DNA of 64,000 nt from Enterobacter cloacae subsp. cloacae ATCC 13047 (GCF_000025565.1 NC_014121.1:682001-746000), one strand, 5' to 3'; counted from the first letter of the stretch, positions 16,329-25,471 are shown. A program made the numbers and translations. Notes: generated by a model from the letters alone, not told the origin.

Positions 16329-16393
16329 AGCCGCCTTTCGGCGGCTATCTGAAAATGGGGAAAACTACTCCGTGCCGCCTTTAAGAAGGCAGC
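16329..16393 (-). promoter_or_regulatory. Transcription attenuator of trpS2
   Basis: Reading the minus strand, four mutually exclusive segments follow the leader peptide's Trp codons. Segment 1 (GCTGCCTT) can pair with segment 2 (AAGGCGGC, 16374-16393). Segment 2 GGCGGC can pair with segment 3 GCCGCC. Segment 3 can pair with segment 4 as AGCCGCC-GAAA-GGCGGCT (16329-16346), followed by TTTCT. This is the pause / antiterminator / terminator set of a trp-type attenuator. Confidence 0.82.
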
Positions 16394-16434
16394 CACCAGC
16401 GGTTTACGGTGAGCACGGCGTGGTTTATGTTCAT
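16381..16434 (-). CDS. Trp leader peptide of trpS2 (17 aa)
   Basis: The minus-strand frame reads [17 protein letters not shown] and stops with TAA inside the first attenuator hairpin. Tandem Trp codons at 13-14 are the hallmark of a ribosome-stalling leader. When Trp-tRNA is low, the ribosome would stall there, free segment 2 and favour the antiterminator. It lies about 100 nt upstream of the trpS2 start. I identified it by reading the sequence between fosA and trpS2; expression is not proven. Confidence 0.8.
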   Translation of the reverse strand: MNINHAVLTVNRWWLPS

Positions 16435-16479
16435 GCTTTTACCGTATCACGTCCGGCGCAAAAAACAAAAGGGCACGTC

Positions 16480-16905
16480 ATGCTGCAATCTCTCAACCAC
16501 CTGACCCTCGCGGTCAGCGACCTGCAAAAAAGCGTCACCTTCTGGCACGAGCTGCTGGGGCTTGCGCTGCACGCCCGCTGGAATACCGGGGCCTATCTCA
16601 CCTGCGGCGATCTGTGGGTCTGCCTGTCGTACGACGAGGCGCGCAGGAACGTGCCGCCGCAGGAGAGCGACTACACCCACTACGCGTTTACCGTGGCGGA
16701 AGAAGACTTTGAACCGTTCTCGCACAGGCTGGAGCAGGCGGGCGTCACCGTCTGGAAGCAGAATAAAAGCGAGGGGGAGTCGTTCTATTTTCTCGACCCG
16801 GACGGGCACAAGCTGGAGCTGCATGTGGGCAGCCTCGCCGCGCGGCTGGCGGCGTGTCGCGAGAAGCCCTATGCGGGCATGGTGTTTACCTCAGACGGGG
16901 CTTGA
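16480..16905 (+). CDS. fosA: FosA-family fosfomycin glutathione transferase
   Basis: 141 residues, almost the sequence I recall for FosA2 of Enterobacter cloacae. Metal ligands H7, H67 and E113 are in place, as are the glyoxalase-fold motifs ([32 protein letters not shown]). It conjugates glutathione to fosfomycin using Mn2+ and K+, giving intrinsic low-level resistance. The start at 16480 is chosen by family length; the frame extends further upstream. Its 3' end overlaps the convergent LacI-type gene by 15 bp. Its promoter region overlaps that of the divergent trpS2 leader. Confidence 0.95.
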   Translation: MLQSLNHLTLAVSDLQKSVTFWHELLGLALHARWNTGAYLTCGDLWVCLSYDEARRNVPPQESDYTHYAFTVAEEDFEPFSHRLEQAGVTVWKQNKSEGESFYFLDPDGHKLELHVGSLAARLAACREKPYAGMVFTSDGA

Positions 16906-17898
16906 GGCGCGCGCCTTCAGCCTGCCCGCCAGCGTCACGTGCGTGGCGGCATCTTCCTGATTACACAGGTACTCCACCGCCAGCCGTCCCAGCTCGCTGT
17001 AGGGCAGCTGGATACTGGTCAGCGGCGGGGTGAGCTGCTCAGAGATCTTCTGGTCGTCGTAGCCCGCCAGCAGCATGTCCTGCGGGATGCGCACGCCGTT
17101 CACCGCCAGCGCCTGATAGCAGCCAATCGCCAGCCAGTCGCTGGCGCAGAAGATGGCGTCCGGTCGCTCGGCCAGTTCCAGCAGCGAAGTGGTGGCGGTA
17201 AAGGACTCGCTGAACTGCCAGTTGGTCTGGCGCACCAGGCTGTCGTCGCACGCGAGTCCGGCCTGCTGCAGCGCGGCCTGGTAGCCCGCCAGACGCTGGC
17301 GGGAGGCCTCCATCCAGCTCTCACCGGTGATGTGGGCGATGCGCGTCGCCCCGCAGGCGATGAGGTGTTTCGTCACCTGGAAGGCATTGGCGTAGTCGTC
17401 CGGGATAAACGACGGCAGCAGCGGCGAGCCGGGGTCGCGCTGGTTGAGCAGCACCAGCGGGATGCGGGTGCAGTCCTGGAAGGCCGTCATGTCCACCAGC
17501 GTGGTGACCGGAGAGGCGAGAATAATCCCGATGCAGTTGCGTTTCTCCAGCTGGCGGATGATGTTCAGCGCCAGCTCGATGTCGTCGCCGTAGTCGTAGA
17601 CGGTGAGCAACGTCTCGTTGCGCCACGCCGCTTCCCGCGCCTGGCTGATGGCGTCGATAAACGGGTCGAAGCTCTGCATGGAGCTCACCAGCAGGGCGAT
17701 CTCTTCCTGGTTGCGCGGGGCGTGAACGGCGGGGAGGCGGTCGTAGCCGAGCTCAGTGGCCACGTTAATCACCCGCTGGCGGGTGTCGTCGCTGAGCTTG
17801 ATGTTGCGGGACTGGTTAAGCACCAGCGATACCGTCGCCTGCGACACCCCTGCCGCCCGCGCAATATCGTTCATCGTCACTTTCGTTTTTCGCTTCAT
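16891..17898 (-). CDS. LacI-family transcriptional regulator
   Basis: 335 residues. The N-terminal HTH and hinge follow the LacI pattern ([22 protein letters not shown], residues 8-29), followed by a periplasmic-binding-like sensor domain with [33 protein letters not shown] near the end. The divergent neighbours are a glycosidase and a sugar transporter, so the inducer is probably a plant-derived oligosaccharide or glycoside. This is typical for local LacI repressors. A perfect palindrome at 18040-18057 is a candidate operator. Confidence 0.9.
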   Translation of the reverse strand: MKRKTKVTMNDIARAAGVSQATVSLVLNQSRNIKLSDDTRQRVINVATELGYDRLPAVHAPRNQEEIALLVSSMQSFDPFIDAISQAREAAWRNETLLTVYDYGDDIELALNIIRQLEKRNCIGIILASPVTTLVDMTAFQDCTRIPLVLLNQRDPGSPLLPSFIPDDYANAFQVTKHLIACGATRIAHITGESWMEASRQRLAGYQAALQQAGLACDDSLVRQTNWQFSESFTATTSLLELAERPDAIFCASDWLAIGCYQALAVNGVRIPQDMLLAGYDDQKISEQLTPPLTSIQLPYSELGRLAVEYLCNQEDAATHVTLAGRLKARASSPV

Positions 17899-18039
17899 CC
17901 GTCCTCTCCCTTTCGCGATTTCGCATCATACCCTAACCGCACGCTTTAGCGCCGTCGATCACGTTTCTCATTCATCGAAGCGTGAACTTTGTGAGGGCCG
18001 TCGCTTTTCTAAACGCCGTGATTTGCGCATTTATCCCGC

Positions 18040-18057
18040 AGCTAATATTTATTAGCT
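18040..18057. promoter_or_regulatory. Candidate operator of the LacI-type regulator
   Basis: AGCTAATA-TT-TATTAGCT is a perfect 18-bp palindrome, 26 bp before the glycosidase start. A second, imperfect pair CACGTTTC / GAAGCGTG lies nearby around 17959-17983. Either could bind the divergent regulator; the first lacks the central CG usual for the family. Confidence 0.45.
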
Positions 18058-18083
18058 AAATATTATCAGTAAGAGGATGCGTA

Positions 18084-19172
18084 ATGAAAGAGCAGTGGAG
18101 CAGGGAGCAGGCACAGGCGTGGTATCAGCAAAAAGGCTGGCTGTGCGGGTTTAATTACCTGCCGTCGACGGCGGTGAATTGGACCGATATCTGGCAGGAA
18201 GAGACCTTCGATGCCGCCACCATCGAGCGCGAGCTGGGCTGGGCGGCGGAGGCGGGTTATAACACCCTGCGCATTAATCTGCCGTTTATCGTCTGGGAGC
18301 ACGACCGCGACGGGCTGATGGCGCGCATCGACCGCTTTTTGACGATTGCTGACGGTCGCGGCTTCAGCACCATGCTGACCCTGATGGACGACTGCGGTTT
18401 CTCCGGCGACGAGCCGTACCTCGGCCCGCAAAAGCCGCCGGTACCGGGCAAGCACAACAGCCAGGCGGCGGCGAGCCCGGGGCGCGACAAGGTGTGCGAT
18501 CCCGACTGCTGGGCAAACATTGAACGCTATATCCGCGACGTTGTCCGCCAGTTCCGCGACGATAAGCGCGTGCTGCTGTGGGATCTCTATAACGAGCCGG
18601 GCAACCGCGGCATTTTCGCGACCGGCACGCAGGAGGTGCAGTACGACGCGAAGCTGGAGACCTGCGCGCACGAGTTGATGAAGCTGGCGTTCCAGTGGGT
18701 GCGTGAAGAAGACCCGACCCAGCCGCTCACCGTCTGCGCGTGGCGTCTGCCGCCGGAAGAGGAGGGCGAGACGTTCTTCCAGCATCCGCTGGACCAGACC
18801 GCACTGGCACTCTCGGACGTGGTGAGCTTCCACGCCTACACCCACACTGGCCGTATGACGGCGATTATTCAGCAACTGCAAAAGCTTGGTCGACCGCTGT
18901 TCTGCACCGAATGGCTGGCGCGCCACGTGGGTAGCACCATCGAGGAGCAGCTTCCGCTGATGTACGCGGCGAAGGTCGCGCCGTATCAGTGGGGGCTGGT
19001 CCGCGGCAAAACCCAGACGTGGCTGCCGTGGCCGGTGGTGATGAAGGAGTCCACGGACTACTGCCGCCTCTGGTTCCACGACGTGTTCGAGGAGAACGGC
19101 ATTCCGTTCTCACGCCGTGAAATCGCATTAATGCAGCAATTGCGCAAGATCGCCCCGAAAGTCCAGGGCTAA
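18084..19172 (+). CDS. GH5-like cytoplasmic glycoside hydrolase
   Basis: 362 residues. The (beta/alpha)8 hydrolase pattern shows [10 protein letters not shown] with the acid/base E171 and FCTEWLAR with the probable nucleophile E276. SFHAYTH also fits the clan A active site. There is no signal peptide, so it acts on small substrates brought in by the transporter encoded next door. The exact glycoside family and substrate are uncertain; cellulase family glycosylhydrolase is the safe label. It is co-transcribed with the GPH transporter, with an intercistronic hairpin between. Confidence 0.85.
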   Translation: MKEQWSREQAQAWYQQKGWLCGFNYLPSTAVNWTDIWQEETFDAATIERELGWAAEAGYNTLRINLPFIVWEHDRDGLMARIDRFLTIADGRGFSTMLTLMDDCGFSGDEPYLGPQKPPVPGKHNSQAAASPGRDKVCDPDCWANIERYIRDVVRQFRDDKRVLLWDLYNEPGNRGIFATGTQEVQYDAKLETCAHELMKLAFQWVREEDPTQPLTVCAWRLPPEEEGETFFQHPLDQTALALSDVVSFHAYTHTGRMTAIIQQLQKLGRPLFCTEWLARHVGSTIEEQLPLMYAAKVAPYQWGLVRGKTQTWLPWPVVMKESTDYCRLWFHDVFEENGIPFSRREIALMQQLRKIAPKVQG

Positions 19173-19181
19173 TAATATCGA

Positions 19182-19201
19182 CCCGGCGGCCGACCGCCGG
19201 G
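19182..19201 (+). other. Intercistronic hairpin
   Basis: CCCGGCGG / CCGCCGGG with a 4-nt loop lies in the 50-bp gap between the glycosidase and transporter genes and lacks a U-tract. It could stabilise the upstream mRNA. Confidence 0.5.
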
Positions 19202-19222
19202 CAACCAGGCAGGCATATAACA

Positions 19223-20644
19223 ATGGCAATGACAATGAAAATACCGTCTCGCGAGTTGTGGTCTTATTTTGGCTATGGTTTAGGTCAGTGTTTTAGCTTT
19301 GGTTTAGTGGGTTCGTTTATTAACTATTTTTACACCGACGTGCTGGGGATCTCGGCGCTGGCGGCGAGTACCATCTTCCTGATTGCCCGCGCGTGGGACG
19401 CAGTTCACGATCCGCTGTTTGCCAGCATCATGGATACCATTAACAGTCGGTTCGGCAAGTTTCGCCACTTTTTGCTGATTGCGCCGCTGCTGATCACCGG
19501 CGTCACGCTGCTGTCGTTCTATAAAATCGAAGCAGACATGACCACCAAAATCCTCTACGCCGGGGTGACGTATATCCTGTGGGGGACGCTGTATGCCATC
19601 TCCGATATCCCGTTCTGGTCGATGTCGTCGGTGATGACCAACGACTCCGCCCAGCGCACCCGCGCGGTGACGGCGGCGATGCTCGGGGTGAACGCGGGGA
19701 TTGCCTGCGCCAACATCTTCTTCCCGAAGCTGGCGGCGTTCTTCGCCCAGTACAGCAATGACAAAGGCTACTTTATGGCGGCGCTGGTGATGATGCTGGT
19801 GGGCCTGCCGCTGATGCTTAACGGCTTTATGCAGATCAAGGAGCGCGTGCCGCCGAGCCCGGAAAAGGTGACCATCCGCGACACCTTCCACAACCTGCGC
19901 CAGAACAAGCCGCTGTTTATTGTCCTGCTGTCGTTCTTTTTCTGCGTGTTCCACAACGTGGCGGGCGGGCTGTATATCTACTTCTTTATCAATAATCTGG
20001 GCGACGGCAGCCTGCAGATGGCGATTGGCGTGATGGGGATTGTGGCGGCGGTGCTGTGCCTGGTCGCCCCGATGCTGACGCGCCGGATGCAGAAGCGGAA
20101 GCTGTTTATGATCCTCTGCGGGCTGGACGTGGCGGTGCGCGTGGTGATGTGGTTCATCGGCTATCAGCAGGTGACGATGCTGTTCATTCTGCTCGGCCTG
20201 AGCACGCTGTTCGTGATGATGACCAACATCCTCACCTCGTCGATGATTGCCGACACCATCGAGTACGCGGAGTACCACACTCACAAGCGCTGCGCGGCGA
20301 TCACCTTCTCGGGGCAGACCTTTACCGGCAAGATGTCGGTGGCAGTGGGCGGCGGGTTAATCGGCGTGTTTCTGACGATGATCGGCTACGTGCCGCAGGC
20401 GCAACTTCAGAGCGAAGGCGTGCTGTCGGGGCTGTTCTTCGGGATTTGTTTGTTACCGGCGATTGGCTCGTTGATCCGCATGGGCTTTATGTCGCGCTTT
20501 ACCTTTACCGAGGAGAAGCATGCGGAGATTTGTCGGCTGCTGGCGGAGCGGAACGCGTCTGCGAAAGCGCCGGGTGGCAGCTGCGCCTTACCCGGCCTAC
20601 AGAAAATTACAGCGAGTTCACAAACGCCAGCAGATCTTCGTTGA
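19223..20644 (+). CDS. GPH-family (glycoside-pentoside-hexuronide) sugar:cation symporter
   Basis: 473 residues with about 12 hydrophobic helices and the GPH signatures FSFGLVGSFINYFYTDVLG near the start, RAWDAVHDPLFASIMD (cation site region) and DTIEYAEYHTHKR late in the protein. It probably imports a glycoside for the GH5-like enzyme upstream. The last 30 or so residues are odd: the frame runs through an intergenic palindromic repeat (20569-20600), and the tail APGGSCALPGLQKITASS is encoded by it. The 3' end overlaps the convergent hydrolase gene by 38 bp. Confidence 0.9.
   Translation: MAMTMKIPSRELWSYFGYGLGQCFSFGLVGSFINYFYTDVLGISALAASTIFLIARAWDAVHDPLFASIMDTINSRFGKFRHFLLIAPLLITGVTLLSFYKIEADMTTKILYAGVTYILWGTLYAISDIPFWSMSSVMTNDSAQRTRAVTAAMLGVNAGIACANIFFPKLAAFFAQYSNDKGYFMAALVMMLVGLPLMLNGFMQIKERVPPSPEKVTIRDTFHNLRQNKPLFIVLLSFFFCVFHNVAGGLYIYFFINNLGDGSLQMAIGVMGIVAAVLCLVAPMLTRRMQKRKLFMILCGLDVAVRVVMWFIGYQQVTMLFILLGLSTLFVMMTNILTSSMIADTIEYAEYHTHKRCAAITFSGQTFTGKMSVAVGGGLIGVFLTMIGYVPQAQLQSEGVLSGLFFGICLLPAIGSLIRMGFMSRFTFTEEKHAEICRLLAERNASAKAPGGSCALPGLQKITASSQTPADLR
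20569..20600. repeat. REP-like palindrome (family A)
   Basis: GCCGGGTGGCAGCTGCGCC then TTACCCGGCCTAC forms a stem of the REP type. Other copies of the family are at 35502, 36751 and 38607. This copy lies inside the 3' end of the transporter frame. Confidence 0.8.
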
Positions 20645-21428
20645 GCTGGTCCTGGTGGGTCAGCGCGAAGCCGTGCGGCGCGTTATCGTACACCTTCAGC
20701 GTGGCGTTTTTGATCATCTCTGCCGCCAGCTTGCCGGTGCTTTCAAACGGCACGATCTGGTCGTTGCTGCCGTGGATCACCAGCGTCGGCACGTCGATTT
20801 TCGCCATATCCGGGCGGAAATCGGTTTCGCCGAACGCGGTCACGCAGTCGATGGTGCCCTTCAGTGACGCCAGCAGGGCGATGTTCAGCGTCTGGGTCAG
20901 AGCACCGGCAGAGACGGTCTGCCCGGCATTGATGCCGTAGAACGGGGTGGCGAAGTCGCTGATGAACTGGGCGCGATCTTTACGCAGGCCGTCGCGAATA
21001 CCGTCGAACACGCTCTGATCCACACCCTGCGGGAAGGTATCTGATTTACCGAAGATCGGCGTGACCGCGCCCAACAGCGCCAGACCGGCCACGCGCGCGC
21101 TGCCGTAGTTATTGATGTAGCGGGTCACGTCGCCGCCGCCCATGGAGAAGCCCACCAGCGTCACGTCCTGCAGATCCAGAGTGGTAATCAGGTCGTTGAT
21201 ATCGGACGCAAAGGTGTCGTAGTCGTAGCCGTTCCACGGCTGATCCGAGCGGCCAAAGCCGCGACGGTCAAAGGCGATGGCGCGGAAGCCGCGTTCGGCC
21301 AGATAGTTCAGCTGGCTGTCCCACATGTCGCCGTCCAGCGGCCAGCCGTGGCTGAAGAGAACCGGTTTACCCGCGCCGCAGTCTTTGTAGTAAATCTGCG
21401 TGCCGTCTTTTGCCTTAAACGTTGCCAT
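20607..21428 (-). CDS. Alpha/beta hydrolase (non-haem chloroperoxidase type)
   Basis: 273 residues. The nucleophile elbow is GFSMGGG with S95; the acid is probably D223 (GSNDQIVP) and the base H252 (APHGFALTH). The oxyanion segment is SHGWPLDGDMW. The family includes esterases and cofactor-free haloperoxidases that act on small esters or lactones. It is the last gene of a minus-strand operon after the amidohydrolase, DoxX and MFS genes. The island may degrade or detoxify an amide- or ester-containing compound, which is inference. Confidence 0.9.
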   Translation of the reverse strand: MATFKAKDGTQIYYKDCGAGKPVLFSHGWPLDGDMWDSQLNYLAERGFRAIAFDRRGFGRSDQPWNGYDYDTFASDINDLITTLDLQDVTLVGFSMGGGDVTRYINNYGSARVAGLALLGAVTPIFGKSDTFPQGVDQSVFDGIRDGLRKDRAQFISDFATPFYGINAGQTVSAGALTQTLNIALLASLKGTIDCVTAFGETDFRPDMAKIDVPTLVIHGSNDQIVPFESTGKLAAEMIKNATLKVYDNAPHGFALTHQDQLNEDLLAFVNSL

Positions 21429-21458
21429 AGTGTGTTCCTGTACAGGTGATGGTTATGG

Positions 21459-23078
21459 TTATACCGGCGCGACCAGGTAGCGAATAGCCGGTGATGTTGT
21501 GCCCTGATGAAAAGCCAGAACGCGGCTCTGCAGCAGGAGGTCATTCATGGTGTGGCGCTCCTGCTGGCGCAGATGCTCAATCCAGGAGCCCATCAGGAAG
21601 GTCTCGATAAACAGTCCGGGGCGCTCGATATCCTCGTATACCGCCCAGCTCATCGCCCCGGCGCGGCGGCGTACCCGGCGCAGCTCGTGCACCGCCTGCA
21701 AAAACGCTTTCGCGTTGTGCGGGTCGATGATGTACTCGTGCGACACCAGCACCGGGCCGCGCTCGTTCGGCAGGTCGATCTCCACGCCGTCCAGCGGCTG
21801 GCCGCTGAGGTCGAGATTTAAATCAGGATCTTTCTCCAGCTTCCAGCGGAACACCGTCGCGCTCGCCAGCACCATCCCCAGCGTGGCGACCACCAGCGAG
21901 GTCGGGGTGCCAAACTGCGAAGCGATCTGTCCCCAGAGGGCGCTGCCTGCGGTCATCGAGCCGAAGAACACCGTCAGATAAACCGCCAGCGCGCGGGCTT
22001 TCACCCAGCGTGCCGCACTGCGCTGCGCGCCGAGATTGAGGGTGGAAAGCACCGCAATCCATGCGAAGCCGGTGAAAAACTCAAACAGGTTCAGCAGCCA
22101 GAAGTGGCGTACGAACGCCAGCGCCAGCATGGTGAGGGCAAACGTCAGGCTGGCGGCCACCATCAGGCGGTCGGCGTTCAGCCGCTGGCGCAGCCGCGGC
22201 AGCAGGATCGCCCCGGCGATCGCCCCCAGGCCAATGCAGGCCAGCATCACGCCGTAGCCCGCCGGGCCTAAACCCAGCTCGCGGCGCGCCACCAGCGGCA
22301 GCAGGGCCCAGCCCGCGCTGCCAAAAACGAAGAAGGCCACCGTGCGCACCAGCACGTTGCGCAGCACCGGCGCGGCGTGCACGTAACGGATGCCAGAGCG
22401 CACCGCCGAGAAGAAGTGCTCCGGCGGCAGACGCTGCACTGTCGGTGCGGGACGCCAGCGCCACAGCACCCACGCCACGCCGACCACGGAGAGCGCGTTC
22501 AGGGCAAACACCATCCACGGCCCGGCCAGCGACAGCAGAAAACCGCCCAGCGCAGGGCCGATTGCCCGGCTGATGTTCACTCCGAGCGAGTTGAGCGCCA
22601 CGGCGGCACCCAGCTCCGGCTTGCTCACCAGGTCAGGCACCACCGCCTGGAACGGCGGCGAGCTCATCGCCGCGCCCACGCTCAGCAGAAACGTCGTCAC
22701 CAGCAGAACCGCAGGTGTGACGTGGCCGGTGAAGGAGAGCACCGCCAGCCCGGCGGCGGCGATGAACACCCACAGCTGGGAGAAGAGCAGGTATTTACGT
22801 CGGTCGACAATGTCCGCCATCACCCCGGACGGCAGGGCGAAGAGGAACATCGGCAGGCTGCTGGCCGCCTGTACCAGCGCGATATCCAGCGGATCGGCGC
22901 TCAGGCTCAGCATGCTCCAGTTAATACCGACGTCGCTCATCCATGAGCCGACGTTAGAGACCACCGTGGCGATCCACAGCATGCGGAATACCGGCTGGCT
23001 CAGCGGCTGCCAGGGCGAAACCGTCGGTGCGGGCGTCGTTTCGACGTGGGCGTCACGAACGTCGTTAACCTGGGTCAT
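21459..23078 (-). CDS. MFS exporter with C-terminal monooxygenase-like domain
   Basis: 539 residues. Residues 1-415 are an MFS transporter of the DHA3/enterobactin-exporter type, with VSNVGSWMSDVGINWSML and PSGVMADIVDRRKYLL. A cytoplasmic domain of about 110 residues follows (VSHEYIIDPHNAKAFLQAVHELRRVRRRAGAMSW, ETFLMGSWIEHLRQ) that looks like an antibiotic biosynthesis monooxygenase (ABM) fold. This fusion is seen in a known subfamily. Its start overlaps the DoxX gene by 4 bp (ATGA). It probably exports a substrate or product of the pathway. Confidence 0.88.
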   Translation of the reverse strand: MTQVNDVRDAHVETTPAPTVSPWQPLSQPVFRMLWIATVVSNVGSWMSDVGINWSMLSLSADPLDIALVQAASSLPMFLFALPSGVMADIVDRRKYLLFSQLWVFIAAAGLAVLSFTGHVTPAVLLVTTFLLSVGAAMSSPPFQAVVPDLVSKPELGAAVALNSLGVNISRAIGPALGGFLLSLAGPWMVFALNALSVVGVAWVLWRWRPAPTVQRLPPEHFFSAVRSGIRYVHAAPVLRNVLVRTVAFFVFGSAGWALLPLVARRELGLGPAGYGVMLACIGLGAIAGAILLPRLRQRLNADRLMVAASLTFALTMLALAFVRHFWLLNLFEFFTGFAWIAVLSTLNLGAQRSAARWVKARALAVYLTVFFGSMTAGSALWGQIASQFGTPTSLVVATLGMVLASATVFRWKLEKDPDLNLDLSGQPLDGVEIDLPNERGPVLVSHEYIIDPHNAKAFLQAVHELRRVRRRAGAMSWAVYEDIERPGLFIETFLMGSWIEHLRQQERHTMNDLLLQSRVLAFHQGTTSPAIRYLVAPV

Positions 23079-23482
23079 GCAAATTTCTCCGTTACCTTAC
23101 GCTGCAGCCGCCACTGGCCCGGCCCGGTCAGGGCAAGGGTGGTGAAGATAATCAGCAGCAGCCAGCCAAACTGCCCTTCGGCAATCGACCAGTTGGGGTG
23201 AACCGCCAGCATCGCCACCAGCAGCACGGCAATAATCGGCAGGCACGCCAGGCGGGTGTAGACGCCCGCAATGATAAACAGCGGGCAGATCACCTCGGCG
23301 ACAATCGCCGGGATCAGGCTCGCCCAGGGCCCGAAGCCGAACGGATCTTCAATGCGCGTCAGCTCTTCGCTGAAGTGCAGCACCTTCGGCAGGCCGTGCA
23401 CGTACAGCAACAGCAGGCTGCCGGTCAGGCGCAGGAAAAACAGCCCCAGGTTGACCCGGGGCGGAGCAAAGGTGTTTTTCAT
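23075..23482 (-). CDS. DoxX-family membrane protein
   Basis: 135 residues with four hydrophobic segments and the family features FFLRLTGSLLLLYVHGLPKV and EVICPLFIIAGVYTRLACLP. DoxX-like proteins are linked to redox and oxidative-stress functions in the membrane. It is tightly packed: the start overlaps the stop of the amidohydrolase gene and its end overlaps the MFS start. The specific role is not known. Confidence 0.9.
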   Translation of the reverse strand: MKNTFAPPRVNLGLFFLRLTGSLLLLYVHGLPKVLHFSEELTRIEDPFGFGPWASLIPAIVAEVICPLFIIAGVYTRLACLPIIAVLLVAMLAVHPNWSIAEGQFGWLLLIIFTTLALTGPGQWRLQRKVTEKFA

Positions 23483-25353
23483 CAGAATGCAAAGCAGCTG
23501 CAGCCCAGCGCCCCCCAGAATGCGTTATCGTCCGACACCGGTATCTCTGACGTGCGCGCAAAATCATGCTGGTGGCTGTGCACCCCGCACGGGCCGCTGC
23601 AGTGGTGGACGGCGTTCATACCCACGCGTGTGGCCTGCGGCGGCGCGCTGCGGTAGTGGCCCGGCACCTTCACCACCGGGGACCACTCGGGCAGAACCGG
23701 AATGGCAGGCGGGGCCAGCGGGCCAAAGCTGCCTGCGGCGTAGACGATATCGCCGTTGACCACCGTCAGGACGGATTCGATGCCCTTGATCTCCTCTTCC
23801 GGCACGCGGAAGTAGTCTTTGCTCAGCACCGCCAGGTCGGCGAGCTGGCCGACTTTGATCTGCCCCTTCTGGTTTTGTTCGCTGGAGAACCATGCGCTGC
23901 CCTGGGTCCAGAGCATCAGGGCGGTGTCGCGATCCAGACGGGCGCTGTGATCGTACATCTGCATCCCGCCGACGGTGCGGCCGGAGACCAGCCAGTAGAG
24001 GGCGGTCCACGGGTTGTAGCTCGCCACGCGGGTGGCATCGGTGCCTAAGCCCACCGGTACGCCGGTCTCCAGCATTTTTGCCACCGGTGGCGTATGGCGG
24101 GTGGCTTCAATGCCGTAACGCTCGGCAAAGTATTCGCCCTGGAAGGCCATACGGTGCTGCACGGCAATGCCGCCGCCGAGCGCTTTGATGCGGTCGATGT
24201 TGGCCTGGGTGACAGTCTCCGCATGGTCGAAGAACCAGTGCAGGCCGTTAAACGGAATATCGCGGTTAACTTTTTCGAACACGTCCAGCATGCGGCTGAT
24301 GGACTCGTTGTAGGTGGCGTGCAGGCGGAACGGCCAGCGGTGCTCTACCAGATGGCGAACCACGCGCTCCAGCTCATCCTCCATACCCGGCGCGAGGTCA
24401 GGGCGTGGTTCGAGAAAATCTTCAAAATCGGCGGCGGAGAAGACCAGCATCTCGCCCGCGCCGTTATGGCGGAAGAAGTCGCTGCCCTGGCCCGGCGTGA
24501 GCATGTCGGTCCATTTTTCAAAGTCTTCCAGCTCGTGGCCCGGACGCTGGGTAAAGAGGTTGTAGGCGATGCGGACGGTCATCTGCTTTTTCTCGTGCAG
24601 CTCGGCAATCACCTCGTAATCTTCCGGGTAGTTCTGGAAGCCGCCGCCCGCGTCGATGGCGCTGGTCAGCCCCAGACGGTTCAGCTCGCGCATAAACTGG
24701 CGGGTGGAGTTAACCTGCTGCTCCAGCGGCAGCTTCGGCCCTTTGGCCAGCGTGGCGTAGAGGATCATGGCGTTCGGACGGGCGATCAGCATCCCGGTCG
24801 GGTTGCCGTTGGCGTCGCGCTGGATCTCGCCGCCCGGCGGGTTTGGCGTGTCTTTGGTGTAGCCAACCACCTTCAGCGCGGCGCGGTTGAGCAGGGCGCG
24901 GTCGTAGAGGTGCAGGATAAAGACCGGGGTGTCCGGCGCGGCGTCGTTGATTTCGTCCAGGGTTGGCATGCGGCGTTCGGCAAACTGAAACTCGCTCCAG
25001 CCGCCCACCACGCGCACCCACTGTGGCGATGGCGTGCGCAGGGCTTGTTCTTGCAGCATCCGCAGGGCATCGGCCAGAGACGGCACGCCTTCCCAGCGCA
25101 GCTCGAGGTTGTAGTTCAGCCCGCCGCGAATGAGGTGCAGGTGGGAGTCGTTCAGGCCGGGGATGGCGGTGTGGCCTTTTAAATCCACCAATTTAGTGCC
25201 GTCGCAGTGGTGTTGCATCACCTCGGCGACGGTACCCACTTCCAGAAATTTTCCGTCGCGCACGGCGACTGCTTCCGCCACAGGATTCTCGCGATCGACG
25301 GTGTGAAACTGGCCGTTAACCAGAATGAGATCGGCTTTTCCAAGGGTAACCAT
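23482..25353 (-). CDS. Amidohydrolase of the YtcJ/Nfd type
   Basis: 623 residues. The order of motifs is that of the amidohydrolase_3 superfamily: LILVNGQFHTVD, then GLNDSHLHLIRGG (HxH-like metal site in NDSHLH), HATYNES, WFFDHAE, LGTDAT near the last metal Asp, and a terminal LADLAVLSKDYFRVPEEEI strand. YtcJ relatives hydrolyse N-substituted formamides or similar amides. The tail is extended and rich in Cys and His (HHCSGPCGVHSHQHD), a possible extra metal site. It is the first gene of its operon, opposite the isochorismatase-like gene. Confidence 0.9.
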   Translation of the reverse strand: MVTLGKADLILVNGQFHTVDRENPVAEAVAVRDGKFLEVGTVAEVMQHHCDGTKLVDLKGHTAIPGLNDSHLHLIRGGLNYNLELRWEGVPSLADALRMLQEQALRTPSPQWVRVVGGWSEFQFAERRMPTLDEINDAAPDTPVFILHLYDRALLNRAALKVVGYTKDTPNPPGGEIQRDANGNPTGMLIARPNAMILYATLAKGPKLPLEQQVNSTRQFMRELNRLGLTSAIDAGGGFQNYPEDYEVIAELHEKKQMTVRIAYNLFTQRPGHELEDFEKWTDMLTPGQGSDFFRHNGAGEMLVFSAADFEDFLEPRPDLAPGMEDELERVVRHLVEHRWPFRLHATYNESISRMLDVFEKVNRDIPFNGLHWFFDHAETVTQANIDRIKALGGGIAVQHRMAFQGEYFAERYGIEATRHTPPVAKMLETGVPVGLGTDATRVASYNPWTALYWLVSGRTVGGMQMYDHSARLDRDTALMLWTQGSAWFSSEQNQKGQIKVGQLADLAVLSKDYFRVPEEEIKGIESVLTVVNGDIVYAAGSFGPLAPPAIPVLPEWSPVVKVPGHYRSAPPQATRVGMNAVHHCSGPCGVHSHQHDFARTSEIPVSDDNAFWGALGCSCFAF

Positions 25354-25413
25354 AACTGCTCCTGACTGAGAGGGGAATGGTCAGGATTATGGGAACCGGT
25401 TTCGGCAAAGATC

Positions 25414-25471
25414 CAGTTATACAATAGGATAGGTATACCAAAGTATAACTATACCTAAGGTTAACTATACG
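25414..25471. promoter_or_regulatory. Divergent promoter with repeated TATA(A/C)C motifs
   Basis: Five units (GTTATAC, GTATACC, GTATAAC, CTATACC, CTATACG) lie within 58 bp. TAGGTATAC at 25430-25438 and CTATACCTA at 25449-25457 form an inverted pair. The cluster sits between two divergent operons of one island, so it likely binds the island's FixJ-type regulator (32786-33403). The rest of 25354-25570 has no gene. Confidence 0.5.

Noticed and set aside
24094..25182. 362-codon plus-strand frame inside the amidohydrolase gene
   Set aside because: Shadow of a confident enzyme on the other strand; no motif and no ribosome site.
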